From the NCBI RefSeq assembly GCF_035083965.1, contig NC_089730.1, positions 18,104,242-18,168,241 of the forward strand: a DNA stretch of 64,000 nucleotides, given 5' to 3'. Below, in pieces: positions 1 through 10,239 of this stretch (positions are counted from its first letter, which is position 1; the number at the start of each line of letters is the position of its first letter). A program made the translations under genes and the position numbers. Below the pieces are notes generated by a model. It saw nothing but the letters and a program-made list of their open reading frames with translations, was not told where the DNA came from and made no database searches. Source of the stretch: Branchiostoma lanceolatum (taxonomy: Eukaryota; Chordata; Leptocardii; Amphioxiformes; Branchiostomatidae).

Positions 1-147
1 GCCAGACCAGTGATTCCACGATCTTGGGTACTTTCTGTGGATCCACACTTCCCCAGACCATGAGCACGGTTGGAAATACTATGACGGTTCGGTTCCGCAC
101 TGACGGCAGTGTTCAACGGACAGGGTTCAAGGCCAAGTACAGCATTA
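1..147 (+). CDS. CUB domain, 3' half exon (partial)
   Basis: Open from the window start in the frame beginning at base 3; contains FCGSTLP, then a stretch ending GFKAKYSI, the typical second half of a CUB domain (FCG, then x-V-x-F-x-[ST]D, then GFxAxY). A GTAAGT donor follows at 148 and the phase is 1, matching the EGF exon downstream. The first half of this domain and the signal peptide must lie to the left of the window. Confidence 0.7.
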
Positions 148-3100
148 GTAAGTATTTTAGTCAACTTGTTGGTGAATTTTTTTGCGACATAATCCAGTCT
201 TGTCCCAAAAATGTGCGCGTCCTACAAAATAAAGGCAACTATAAAAAGCAATAAAGAAGCAATCAGATGTGTTGCCCTCCTGTGGCTTCGTTTTGGAACA
301 AGCACATGTTTATCCTGGATGTTTAAATAAAGAAAGGCATCACCTTGCAGTATCTGAACTTAGCGTTGGATTCTTTCCATATACATTTAATTGTGTACTT
401 TTCTTTAAAGATGCCGATGAATGTGTGACCTCTCCGTGTCACAACAACGCTTCCTGCACCAACACGGACGGGTCGTTTGTGTGTAACTGTACTGACGGGT
501 ACAGTGGGGACGGCTTCAACTGTAAAGGTATGTAAAAACTTGAATTAGCAAAATAGGATTTAATTAATGGTCTTTTTTTCTTTACATGTATTAACACATA
601 TTGATGATTGCATGAACTCTCCGTGTTACGACAAAGGCACCTGCATTAATACGGACGTTCGTTTGTGTATAACTGTACTTACAGTACTGGCAACTCTGCT
701 TTGATTTTGCTATAATCTGAAAGAAATTCGATTAAATGTCCGTTTTGTTTATGTGCCGTTACTGTAATACAGATGTGAATGAATGCATGCACTCTCCGTG
801 TGACGACAAAGCCACCTGCACCAACACGGACGGGTCTTTTACTTGCAACTGCTCGGTCGGATACACAGGAGACGGATTCAATTGTACAGGTGTGCTATTT
901 CAATTTTTTCTTTAAGCCTTAAACTCACATAGAAAAGAAAAGTCTTAGGGATGAAGACATCATTGAAATTTACTAATTATTTGATATTGAGAAAATGTGA
1001 GAACATGCATAATATTATTTTGTGGACAAGTATCGTTAATAGAAGAAAGAATTGAATGCCTGTTAAAAAGACTTTCAACTGGCAACATTTCACGAGCTAC
1101 TTTTTGCTGCAATGGCTATTACCTCCAATATGCAATAAACTAGGCTCTTTTTAATGCTAGCAAATACCAGTGAATAAATTCTACATCCTCCACAGACGTT
1201 GATGAGTGTATGACCTCGCCGTGTCACAACAACGCCGCCTGCACCAACACGGACGGGTCGTTTGTGTGTAACTGTACTGATGGGTACAGCGGGGACGGCT
1301 TCAACTGTACAGGTATGTTATAGACTGATAAAGTGACAGGTCCACGTTGATTTCTGTTATAGTATTAACTTCCAAAAATCAAAGTAATTGTCGTGTACAT
1401 TACATTACATGAATGGTTTCAGATATCGATGAATGTATGAACTCTCCGTGCCACGTCAACGCCACCTGCACCAACACGGACGGGTCTTTTAGTTGCAACT
1501 GCTCGGTCGGATACACAGGAGACGAGTTCAACTGTACAGGTGCGGAATTTACTCTATATCTTAATAATGAACTTGTCATTTATCAAGAATATCATTCAGA
1601 AGAATTTGGCATTATGAAAAGCTTCTTATTAATTTGAATTTAGAAAAAAAAATAAGAGCATACATAAGAGGTGTTTTTGGACGAGTATTGTGAATGACAG
1701 AAGAGACTGAAGATCTAAATGCCTTAGAAACCTTATAAGTATTTTTCACGTGGTCATTTTTGTTGCCGATGCTCAGTTGCCTCGATGTTAAGTAAATACA
1801 TTTGAAGACATCCCAGTAACATACCGGTATATGTACTCTACATCCTCCACAGATGTCGATGAGTGCATGACCTCTCCGTGTCACAACAACGCCGCCTGCA
1901 CCAACACGGACGGGTCGTTTGTGTGTAACTGTACTGATGGGTACAGCGGGGATGGCTTCAACTGTACAGGTATGTAAACATTTACTAACAAGCTTCCAAC
2001 CCTGGGGGGGGGGGGCGTTGTGAAAGAGTGAAATTGAGCTGATTAACGTCTTGTTTATTCTAGATGTCAATGAATGCATGAACTCTCCGTGCCACGACAA
2101 CGCCGCCTGCACCAACACGGACGGGTCGTTTGTGTGTAACTGTACTGATGGGTACAGCGGGGATGGCTTCAACTGTACAGGTATGTAAACATTTACTAAC
2201 AAGCTTCCAACCCTGGGGGGGGGGGGCGTTGTGAAAGAGTGAAATTGAGCTGATTAACGTCTTGTTTATTCTAGATGTCAATGAATGCATGAACTCTCCG
2301 TGCCACGACAGCGCCACCTGCACCAACACGGACGGGTCGTTTGTGTGTAACTGTACTGATGGGTACAGCGGGAACGGCTTCATTTGTACAGGTAAGGAAA
2401 AACTTACTAGTACGTTTGCATTTTCTTGGTTGTAATTTGAATTAGTAAAGTAAGAGTAAAATTGTTGTTGCCTACCTTTACTACAGATGTCAATGGATGC
2501 CGTGTTTGTTTACATGATTTTACTGATATCGATGAATGCATGGCCTCTCCATGTCACGACAACGCCGTCTGCACCAACACGGACGGGTCGTCTGTGTGTA
2601 ACTGTTCAGTCGGATACACAGGAGATGGGTTCAATTGTACAGGTGTCCTTTTTCATTATTTTTCTTTAAGCAAAGAAAGTTCTTAGTTACTTCTTACGTA
2701 TGAAGACATTATTGAAATTCACTAATTTCTTGATATTGAGAAAATGTAAGAATATACATAATAGTATTTTGTGGGAAAGTATCGTGAATAGAAGAAAGAC
2801 GGAATATAATATGTCTATTAAAAAGCAGTTCAACTGACAACATTTCACGAGCTAATTTCAGCTGCCGATATGCAGTAACTTTTGTTGCTAGCAGATACGA
2901 GTGAAAGTATTCTACATCCTCCACAGATGTGGATGAATGCATGACCTCTCCGTGTCACAACAACGCCGCCTGCACCAACACGGACGGGTCGTTTGTTTGT
3001 AACTGTACTGATGGGTATAGCGGGGACGGCTTGGAATGTACAGGTACATACCGACTATCAACTACAATATGCAGTAAACTGTGCTATTTCTAATGCTAGT

Positions 3101-6100
3101 AAATACCAGTGAATAAATTATACATCCTCCTCAGATGTCGATGAGTGCATGACCTCTCCGTGTGACGTACGTAACGCCGCCTGCACCAACACGGACGGGT
3201 CGTTTGTGTGTAACTGTACTGATGGGTACAGCGGGGACGGCTATGAATGTACAGATATGTAAAAATTTACTAATAAGCTTACAAACTTGGGGGGGGGGCA
3301 TGAATCAGTGAAATTGAACTGATTAACGTGTGTTTTCCTTTTTTCCTTTACTAGAAATTGCAACAATTCAATACACAGTGGATCGCCAGGCAGACAAGCT
3401 GATGTTGTGGACCACTCAACATTACAATTACATGATTAACGTGTTATTTATTTTAGATGTCAACGAATGCATGCACTCTCCGTGTGACGACAACGCCACC
3501 TGCACCAACACGGTCGGGTCATTCAGTTGCAACTGTACTGATGGGTACAGCGGGGACGGCTTCATCTGTACAGGTAAGGAAAAACTCACTAGCACGTTTG
3601 CATTTTCTTGGTTGTAATTTGAATTAGTAAAGTAAGAGTAAAATGCCGTGTGTTGTTGCCTACCTTTACTACAGATGTCAATGGATGCCGTGTTTGTTTA
3701 CATGATTTTACAGATATCGATGAATGTATGAACTCTCCGTGCCACGACAAGGCCGTCTGCACCAACACGGACGGGTCGTTTTGTTGTAACTGCTCGGTGG
3801 GATACGCAGGAGATGGGTTCAATTGTAAAGGTGCGCTATTTAAATTTTTGTCTTTAAGCAGTAAATGCAAGAACGTTCTTAGGTATGAAGACATTATTGA
3901 AATTACTAATCACTTGACATTGCGAAAATGTCAGAACATGCATGATAGTATTTTGTGGACAAGTATCGTGAATATAAGAAAGAATTGGATGCCTTTTAAA
4001 ACGCCGTTCAACTTACAGCATATCACGAGCTACTTTCTGCTCACAGGCTGTCAACTACAATATTCAGTAAACTGTGTTATTTCTAATGCTAGTAAATACC
4101 AGTATAAATTCTACATCCTCCTCAGACGTTGATGAATGTATGACCTCGCCATGTCACAACAACGCCGCCTGCACCAACACGGACGGGTCGTTTGTGTGTA
4201 ACTGTACTGATGGGTACAGCGGGGACGGCTTCATCTGTACAGGTATGTACACATTTACTAACAAGCTTGCAAACTGGGGGAGGGGGGGGGGCGTTATGAA
4301 AGAGTGAAATTGAACTGATTAACGTCTTGTTTATTCTAGATGTCAATGAATGCATGAACTCTCCGTGCCACGACAACGCCGCCTGCACCAACACGGACGG
4401 GTCGTTTGTGTGTAACTGTACTGATGGGTACAGTGGGGACGGCTTCATCTGTACAGGTATGTAAAATTTACTGGCAGGCTTGCAAACTTGGGGGGGGGGG
4501 GCGTGAGATTGAACTGATTAACGTGTTGTTTATTCTAGATGTCAATGAATGCATGACCTCTCCGTGTCACGACAACGCTACCTGCACCAACACAGACGGG
4601 TCTTTTTCTTGTAACTGTTCAGTCGGATACACAGGAGACGGGTTCAACTGTGCAGGTCCGTAATTTGCTTTATACCTTAAATAATGAACTTGTCATTTCA
4701 TCAGGAAATACACTTAGAATAAAAAGGGCATGGTGGAAAGTTATTAACCACTTTGAATTTAAAAAGATGTAAGGGAGTACGACGAGTATTGTGAATGAAA
4801 GGAGAGACTGAAAATATGCCGTAAGCATCTGATTGCCAAAGTATATTTTACGTGGTCATTTCTGTTGCCGATGCTCAGTTGCCTCGATGTTAAGTAAATA
4901 CATTTGAAAAAATCCCAGTAGCATACCGGTATGTGTATTCTACATCCTCCTCAGATGTCGATGAATGCATGACCTCTCCGTGTCACGACAACGCCGCCTG
5001 CACCAACACGGACGGGTCGTTTGTGTGCAACTGTACTGATGGGTACAGTGGGAACGGCTTTGAATGTACAGGTACGTTATAGACTGATAAAGTGACAGGT
5101 CCACGTTGATTTCTTCTATAGTATAGATCTAAAAAAAACTAAGTAATTGTCGTGTACGTTACATTACATTACATGTACGGTTTCAGATATCGATGAATGC
5201 ATGACCTGTCCGTGCCACGTCAAGGCCACCTGCACCAACACGGACGGGTCTTTTTGTTGCAACTGCTCGGTCGGTTACACAGGAGACGGATTCAACTGTA
5301 CAGGTGCGTAATTTGCTCTATACCTTACTTTAGATAATGAACTTTTAATTTCATTAGGAATATCATTCAGAAGAATATGGCATTGGGAAAAGTTACTTAC
5401 CGCTTATACAAAAAAATAAGGGCATTCATAAGAGCTGTTTTGGGACGAGTATTATGAATGAATGACGAGATTGAAAATACTAATGCCTTAGAAACCTAAT
5501 TGCCAAAGTATTTTGCACGTTGTCATTTCTGTTGCCGATGCTCAGTTGCCTTCGGTGTTAAGTAAATACATTCGAAAAGACCCTAGTAACATACCGGTAT
5601 GTGTACTCTACATCCTCCACAGATATCGATGAGTGCATGACCTCTCCGTGTCACGACAACGCCGCCTACACCAACACGGACGGGTCGTTTAGTTGTAACT
5701 GTACTAATGGGTACAGCGGGGACGGCTTCAACTGTACAGGTATGTGGAAAATTTATTGCAAGCAATTTGATTTTGTTGTAATTTAATAAACAAAATGGGA
5801 ATTAAATGATGTGTGTGTTTACGCGTGTCTTGAAAGATGTTTCTGAATGTATGAAATTGTACAGGTTTGTAATTTTTGTCTCAAGCGTCAACGGTTAACA
5901 TTTCACCCAACTTCACCGGAAAATATCATGGAACACATTGTGAAATGTCAATAAAGACAGGAATATCAACATCTTTTAGCAGAGCCCACAACAGAGCAAC
6001 CGACGACAGTTTTGACGGAGCCAATCCACACCCTTCCCCCCACTGAAGAGGCAACCGCTTTGTCTTACACGACGTCAGAAGCGACCCCTAGCGTCACGGT

Positions 6101-7585
6101 ACAAACTGATCCGGAGATGACCAGCGCAAGTACCGCCACCGGCAGCACTTATAGTGTAGAGCCAAGCACAATTCAGATGACCACGGTTGGTACCACGACA
6201 GCCACTGACTACCAAAACCCGTCTACATCTAGCCGGGAGACCACTGACATGCCGCCGACAACACTGGCGGCCTCACTAGTGGTGCCTGTAACAGGTTGTT
6301 GAAGCTTTCACCATTCCTCCTCCTTCTCCACACCAAAAAGTCATATTAACAACGTACAATCTACAATATGAATAGATTCTCTAGTAATGACGGATGCATT
6401 GCTATGAACATTCACAAAAAATTGCCTATGTGGTGGTTTTCTGGTATTCTCCAAGTAGGGGTTTCGATCGGAGGGCTGGAGCTAGTAGTGCCCGGGATTT
6501 TTAACGTTTCTCTCTCTCCAAGGAATAGAGGGCAGCGTTAAAAATCCCGGCCACTACTACTCCAGCCCTCCGATCGAAACTCCTGTTTGGAGAATAGTTT
6601 TCTCACGGTGGCTGTGGATATAAGACAATTCATCTTCTACTGTTCTTGCAGACTGCAGGGTAGACCGTTACGTTCCTGGTGCAGGTATAGACATCATCAC
6701 CTCCCACGACTACCCCAAACTGTACCCCTCCAACCTGGACTGCTGGTACGTCATCACCACAGACCCAGGGTACGCCTTGCACGTCACTATTCTGAACTTT
6801 GACCTGCCGGACAGCTCTTCAAACGACAACGCCAGTGAATGCACGGATGATTATTTGGAAATTCATGCGTACGTCAAGAAAATCATGTGACTTCACTATC
6901 TACTTTTGAATTCATGTTGTTTTCTGTACATATGTCACACAGGTAACACTTTAAATTATTGATCATAAAAAAGCACAGCAACAACAACCAACTACTAAGA
7001 AGTATTTCATCTTTTACGTCGATGGAGGTACAACATGTAAGACATGCTGGCAATAAGATAAGCAAGGTAACATCTACTCAAGCAACTGTATAAAATTTGA
7101 AAACAGTCAGAGTCAGACGCTTGGAAACGGTAAGACTCAAGTTTGTCCGTAAGTCACAAATGTTTTCATCAATTTAGACAATGTGCTTTGTGAAAGTTTG
7201 TATTGAACTTACTTTGTATATTGTTCAGTTACCAGGGCTAACACTGAATAGCCTTCGGTTAGTTGGGCAGGCCTGGCTGTACTCAGTTTTTTTTTACCGC
7301 CGTACTTAGATAAATCTAATCAAAGACAGCGGACGCTCTCTTAAACGTCCGACCGTTTCCAAATCTTATCCAGTTTCTTGAGTAACCGTTATCTTGTATT
7401 TCATATTGTATTTCAGACCGCTTGGAGCCCCGCCCTCCCAGCGCTATTGCGGGCAGGCATTTTCTCCCGGGACAACATTTCCGTCAGGCACGAGGTTCGC
7501 CCTGCACTTCGTGACGGACAGAGAGGACACCTGGGGAGGATTCAGCGCCCTCGTTACCAGTGTTTCTGCTTCATCGATTGTTTGA
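1..7585 (+). CDS. CUB / EGF(18) / mucin-like / CUB secreted protein, 5' partial
   Basis: Multi-exon gene cut by the left window edge. In order it encodes the end of a CUB domain, 18 EGF exons, a Thr/Ser/Pro-rich exon and a complete CUB domain with stop TGA. All EGF exons are phase 1-1, so they can be gained, lost or skipped without shifting the frame. The visible model is about 1010 residues if every EGF exon is used. EGF repeats carry the calcium-binding D-x-[DN]-E-C start and the CxNxxxxFxCxC pattern associated with Asp/Asn hydroxylation. No transmembrane segment is seen in the visible part, so secretion or matrix location is inferred. Resemblance is to the fibropellin/fibrillin style of protein; I cannot assign an orthologue. 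A polyadenylation signal AATAAA lies at 7625-7630. Confidence 0.85.
411..5739 (+). CDS. Array of 18 calcium-binding EGF exons
   Basis: Exons: 411-527, 773-889, 1196-1312, 1423-1539, 1853-1969, 2064-2180, 2275-2391, 2487-2642, 2927-3043, 3135-3254, 3457-3573, 3675-3830, 4126-4242, 4340-4456, 4539-4655, 4955-5071, 5187-5303, 5623-5739. Most are exactly 117 nt and encode one six-cysteine EGF repeat of 39 residues beginning DVDEC or DIDEC. The 8th and 12th (156 nt) carry a 13-residue extension before DIDEC. The 10th has one extra codon and no GT at its expected donor (ATATGT instead). The 12th and 17th carry extra cysteines; the 18th has Tyr for a core Cys. Many repeats contain N-C-[ST] sequons. 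Very high similarity between repeats and their introns points to recent tandem duplication. Confidence 0.88.
599..690 (+). pseudogene. Decayed EGF exon
   Basis: Between EGF exons 1 and 2 lies DNA that reads [13 protein letters not shown] and then CINTD like its neighbours, but one base is missing after the TNTDG position, so the frame is lost. No AG acceptor is seen directly before it and no GTATGT donor follows. It is an EGF exon of the array that has died in place. Confidence 0.65.
5837..5868 (+). pseudogene. Remnant of an EGF exon (first codons only)
   Basis: After the 18th EGF exon, an AAAG acceptor-like site is followed by codons for DVSECM and then directly by TGTACAG/GTTTGT, the last bases and donor of an EGF exon. 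The middle of the domain is deleted. It could be an internally collapsed EGF exon; use in mRNA is doubtful. Confidence 0.45.
5980..6294 (+). CDS. Thr/Ser/Pro-rich mucin-like linker exon
   Basis: A 315-nt phase 1-1 exon between the EGF array and the terminal CUB. It starts after a CTTTTAG acceptor and ends ACAG/GTTGTT. The translation is dominated by Thr, Ser, Pro, Ala and Glu with no cysteines (for example [25 protein letters not shown]), as expected of an O-glycosylated stalk that spaces the EGF rod from the CUB domain. Confidence 0.8.
6447..6594. mobile_element. 148-bp foldback element, TA-flanked
   Basis: Two arms of about 60 bp are near-perfect reverse complements (left from TTCTCCAAGTAGG, right ending CTGTTTGGAGAA), separated by a short TCTCTCTCC spacer. 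It is flanked on both sides by TA, as for Tc1/mariner-type insertions. It has no coding capacity, and lies in the intron before the CUB exons. Confidence 0.75.
6652..7585 (+). CDS. C-terminal CUB domain (two exons) and stop
   Basis: Exon 6652-6868 follows TTCTTGCAG, starts with the CUB first cysteine (DCRV) and includes [16 protein letters not shown] and DDYLEIHA. Exon 7417-7585 follows TATTTCAG in matching phase 2 and supplies [19 protein letters not shown] and the final [10 protein letters not shown] before TGA. Four-cysteine CUB pattern, about 110 residues. CUB domains bind proteins or calcium in extracellular complexes; the ligand here is unknown. The intron between the two exons is occupied by a TA-flanked inverted-repeat element (7077-7382). 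Confidence 0.85.
7077..7382. mobile_element. 306-bp inverted-repeat element with TA duplication
   Basis: Left end CTCAAGCAACTGTATAAAAT and right end (reverse complement) CTCAAGAAACTGGATAAGAT match over about 30 bp, with TA on both sides (7075-7076 and 7383-7384). It has no ORF. A left-end copy of the same family is at 35291 in a receptor phosphatase intron, reading CTCAAGCAACTGGATAAAAT. It looks like a non-autonomous mariner-type element. Confidence 0.7.
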
Positions 7586-7624
7586 TCGATTAAGGGGAGT
7601 CCAACCAATTAGCAAGGGACCATT

Positions 7625-7630
7625 AATAAA
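7625..7630 (+). promoter_or_regulatory. Polyadenylation signal of the CUB-EGF gene
   Basis: AATAAA 40 bp after the TGA stop, followed by a GTTTGTTGG GT-rich stretch. It would give a very short 3' UTR. Confidence 0.6.
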
Positions 7631-7654
7631 GTTTGTTGGATCAACGTAAAGCAT

Positions 7655-8226
7655 AATCGCTACCGGCTACACCGTGAATCTCAAAGATAGAAGCTGTTCA
7701 GAAAAGAGCTGCCAGCTTTGTTACAAGTTCATACTACACTATGATACACATGACAGGAGCACTAAACTAGTATCTGACTTGGGATAGGATACGTTAGGAA
7801 ACAGAAGAATATGTATTATTTACAATATTACAGAAAGCAAGGCAATACAAAGTAGCCCTGCCGTTCGCCTCGCTTGATGCCTGCCCCGAGCCAATCGCTA
7901 CACAATCATGAAAATAATGACATGACTCTACCGTTTCATCATAGACTGCTATAGATACTCCTACTACCCTCAGACAGTGAGAGATTGGAACTCACTTCCA
8001 CAGGACATTGCAGACATCACCGAATTACCTGCCAAGTTTAAGGAAGCTGTGATCCGCTAGCCTGAGTGCCAGCCTCAGTTTTAGCTTCCGTCCGCTACCC
8101 AAACTCCGCTGCACTACCTTGAAGCTCCGCTGCCGGCCAGTATCGGAGCTTGGGTAGCGTACGGAAGCTAAAAAGGCTGGAACTCAGGCTAGTGCTCCGG
8201 CACCTGAGGGAGCAATAACTTTGCAC
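7655..8226 (+). mobile_element. Decayed LINE 3' end (ORF2 C-terminal part)
   Basis: Fragments of a non-LTR retrotransposon ORF2 tail are readable: a KRAASFVTS-like stretch near 7700, a diverged middle with frame changes, then YYPQTVRDWNSLPQDIADIT ending FKEAVIR at 7962-8056. The pattern [FY]xPxTVxDWNSLP is typical of the C-terminus of animal LINE polymerases. A foldback element interrupts the end; the frame VLRHLREQ-stop resumes directly after it (8192-8218). It is 5'-truncated and dead. Confidence 0.7.
8058..8191. mobile_element. 134-bp foldback element nested in the LINE tail
   Basis: Arms beginning TAGCCTGAGTGCCAGCCT and ending AGGCTGGAACTCAGGCTA pair over about 42 bp, including TTAGCTTCCGT and GCTACCC. 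The element begins and ends with TA, which may be the target duplication. It sits inside the LINE coding tail, so it is younger than the LINE copy. Confidence 0.7.
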
Positions 8227-8980
8227 TAAAGTGTTGCTTTGATAATAGACTGCGGTTAGTACCCGATCAAGAATACTACACGTATACGCAACGAATAATA
8301 AAGACAAACGTCATGATACAAAAGACGTCTTCCTTTTTTTTTACGAAAGGTAAAGATTTTATAATGTATCATCCGCCAACCTTTCTAGATTATTTTTTCC
8401 CTATAGCTATCTTCCCAAGGATATTAGGAAATATTAAGCCTTTGCCCTCAAAAGTTGACTTCCTGAAAACGAATAGTTCATTAGAGACGCGTAGCGGAAT
8501 GGAGGAGTACTGCAGAAGTGAAACCAACTAAACACCGGCTGGCTGGCTCGTGTTGGGATATGTTCAAAATCTCAAAAGTTTAGAGTAAGTATCGGCGAAT
8601 TGATGTTTCTGGCACTATAGTTTGATTCTTGATAACTTTTTCACTACGCTGCAGTGTCTTTGGTTCAAATCATATGAAGGAGAATTGGTCAACAGACCGA
8701 CATCGACAAAATTGGGGGAGGGGGGCGACGACAACATGTGGGGGAGGGGGGCAGTCTTACTAAAAGTTCATATTTCGCCTTGATTTTTTTGCAAAATTGG
8801 ACATTTTACATGTGTAGCCTTAAGTATGGACACTGATTTTTGGTTACTCATTATAATAATAATCATAACAAGTTTAACAACGAATAATTCGATCTCTTTT
8901 CTTATTTACGAAAATTTCAGGAAGTATCAGAGAGTTTCAAAATGTATTGACACTTGTCATTTTTCTGTATGTATTATTGC
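8193..8980. other. Non-coding flank upstream of GUCD1 homologue
   Basis: After the end of the LINE remnant this stretch is AT-rich with short G-runs near 8710-8750. I see no exon except that an acceptor-like TTATTGCAG at 8976-8984 could close a 5' UTR intron of the next gene. Confidence 0.4.
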
Positions 8981-9063
8981 AGACTGAAGCAGTTTCCAAT
9001 ATCTACCAACTCCCAAGAGTCGGCAAGGGTTGTTTTGGTTCTGTTTGCTGTATAGTGTTTCTG

Positions 9064-10239
9064 ATGAATTTTAAAATGGATGAACTGCACAATGATGTCG
9101 AAGAGTCCACCGAGCAAAGGGACAAGGACAACTGTCGCCCCGGCAACAAACCTCCCTCTAATACACCGCCTCTTACTAACTCTTCATCCAACAACAGTCC
9201 TCGCCACGAGGGAAGCCAACACACAGCTAGAGCACGTGCACAACAAGTACTGTTAAACGTCCCACACATACAGCAACACTCGGAGTGGGACTGCGGACTG
9301 GCGTGCTCCCAAATGGTCCTCCAACACGTCCTACAATCACCGCCGTCTGCTGACACTTTCCGCGCCCTCTGTGAGAAGATGGATTTCGGCTGCAGCGTGT
9401 GGACCGTCGACCTAGCTCGTATCATGGCCCACTTTGACGTCCCCCATCTCCTGTGTACGCTAACTCTTGGAGTGGACAACGGGTACCAACAAGAGAGCTA
9501 CTATCTTGACCACTTCGACAAAGATAAACAAAGAGTTAACCGCCTGTTTACCAACGCAGCGTCCTTGGGAATACGTACAGAGAAAAAGGCTGTAACCATA
9601 GAACACATACGGGATCATCTAACGGAGGGGAACGTTGCCATTGTGTTGGTGGACTCCTCTAAACTCCACTGTGTTTGGTGCAAGGAGAGTAAGGATTGCT
9701 GTTGCTGGCCTTGCTACGTGTTGTTTTCCTGCTTATCCGAAAGCTTAGATGAAGAAGAAGTTTTCGTGGCCTACAAAACAAACGAGAAAGAGATTACGAG
9801 TGGCAAGAACCCTCCTGACTCTAAAGATGTGAAAGAAGATGCAAATGTGCCATTAGGAGAAAGACATCCTGTCAAAAATGTAGACGCTGTTGCACAAACC
9901 TCAGGTGACAGCCTTATAGATCAAAACAACACTAAGTCTGAGCATAGCCATACATCGGAAGAGAAATCTCGCACTATACAACAAGAGGGCACAGAAAAGG
10001 AGGGGAAATCTATAGAAGTCGACAAAGACAAATCTGACAAGTCCGGCTACCAGGGACATTTCATTGTTGTTTGTGGGTACAGCGAAGAAGGGATCTTGTA
10101 CAGAAACCCCGGACTGGCTACGGACCTGTGCTGTTGTACACTTCAGAGTTTTGAAGACGCCAGAAAGAGTTACGGTACGGACGAAGATATCCTTTTTGTC
10201 TATCAGCAAGAAGGCAGTGGTAGCACAGGCAGTATGTAA
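9064..10239 (+). CDS. GUCD1: GUCD1 homologue, coding sequence in one exon
   Basis: Protein of 391 residues from ATG 9064 (alternative Met four codons later). It matches the guanylyl cyclase domain-containing protein 1 family end to end: VPHIQQHSEWDCGLACSQMV near residues 67-86, SVWTVDLARIMAHF, TLGVDNGYQQESYY, HLTEGNVAIVLVDSSKLHC, YQGHFIVVCGY and SYGTDEDILFVYQ at the C-terminus. The WDCGLAC segment (Cys about residue 77) resembles a C39-type peptidase-like core; the biochemical role of the family is uncertain despite its name. Vertebrate GUCD1 is about 240 residues and multi-exon. This one has no intron and carries an extra N-terminal Ser/Pro/Asn-rich stretch plus about 100 acidic, low-complexity residues between the CCCWPC region and YQGHF. 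The frame is open further upstream to 8947, but a probable acceptor at 8983-8984 suggests that part is intron and 5' UTR. Confidence 0.88.
   Translation: MNFKMDELHNDVEESTEQRDKDNCRPGNKPPSNTPPLTNSSSNNSPRHEGSQHTARARAQQVLLNVPHIQQHSEWDCGLACSQMVLQHVLQSPPSADTFRALCEKMDFGCSVWTVDLARIMAHFDVPHLLCTLTLGVDNGYQQESYYLDHFDKDKQRVNRLFTNAASLGIRTEKKAVTIEHIRDHLTEGNVAIVLVDSSKLHCVWCKESKDCCCWPCYVLFSCLSESLDEEEVFVAYKTNEKEITSGKNPPDSKDVKEDANVPLGERHPVKNVDAVAQTSGDSLIDQNNTKSEHSHTSEEKSRTIQQEGTEKEGKSIEVDKDKSDKSGYQGHFIVVCGYSEEGILYRNPGLATDLCCCTLQSFEDARKSYGTDEDILFVYQQEGSGSTGSM

Noticed and set aside
3354-3456. Extra exon after TTTACTAG at 3346-3354
   Set aside because: The following frame is open into EGF 11 but has no EGF or other domain character, and EGF 11 has its own acceptor at 3455-3456.
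1612-4448. Long minus-strand open frames (100-196 codons) across the EGF array
   Set aside because: They are mirror frames of the EGF exons; the same peptide recurs for each duplicated unit and runs through splice sites.
8947-9063. N-terminal extension of the GUCD1 homologue from ATG 8947
   Set aside because: A pyrimidine-rich TTATTGCAG lies inside it and the extra residues do not resemble the family; more likely intron and 5' UTR.
9003-9479. 158-codon minus-strand frame opposite the GUCD1 homologue
   Set aside because: Antisense of a strongly conserved coding exon; no family resemblance.
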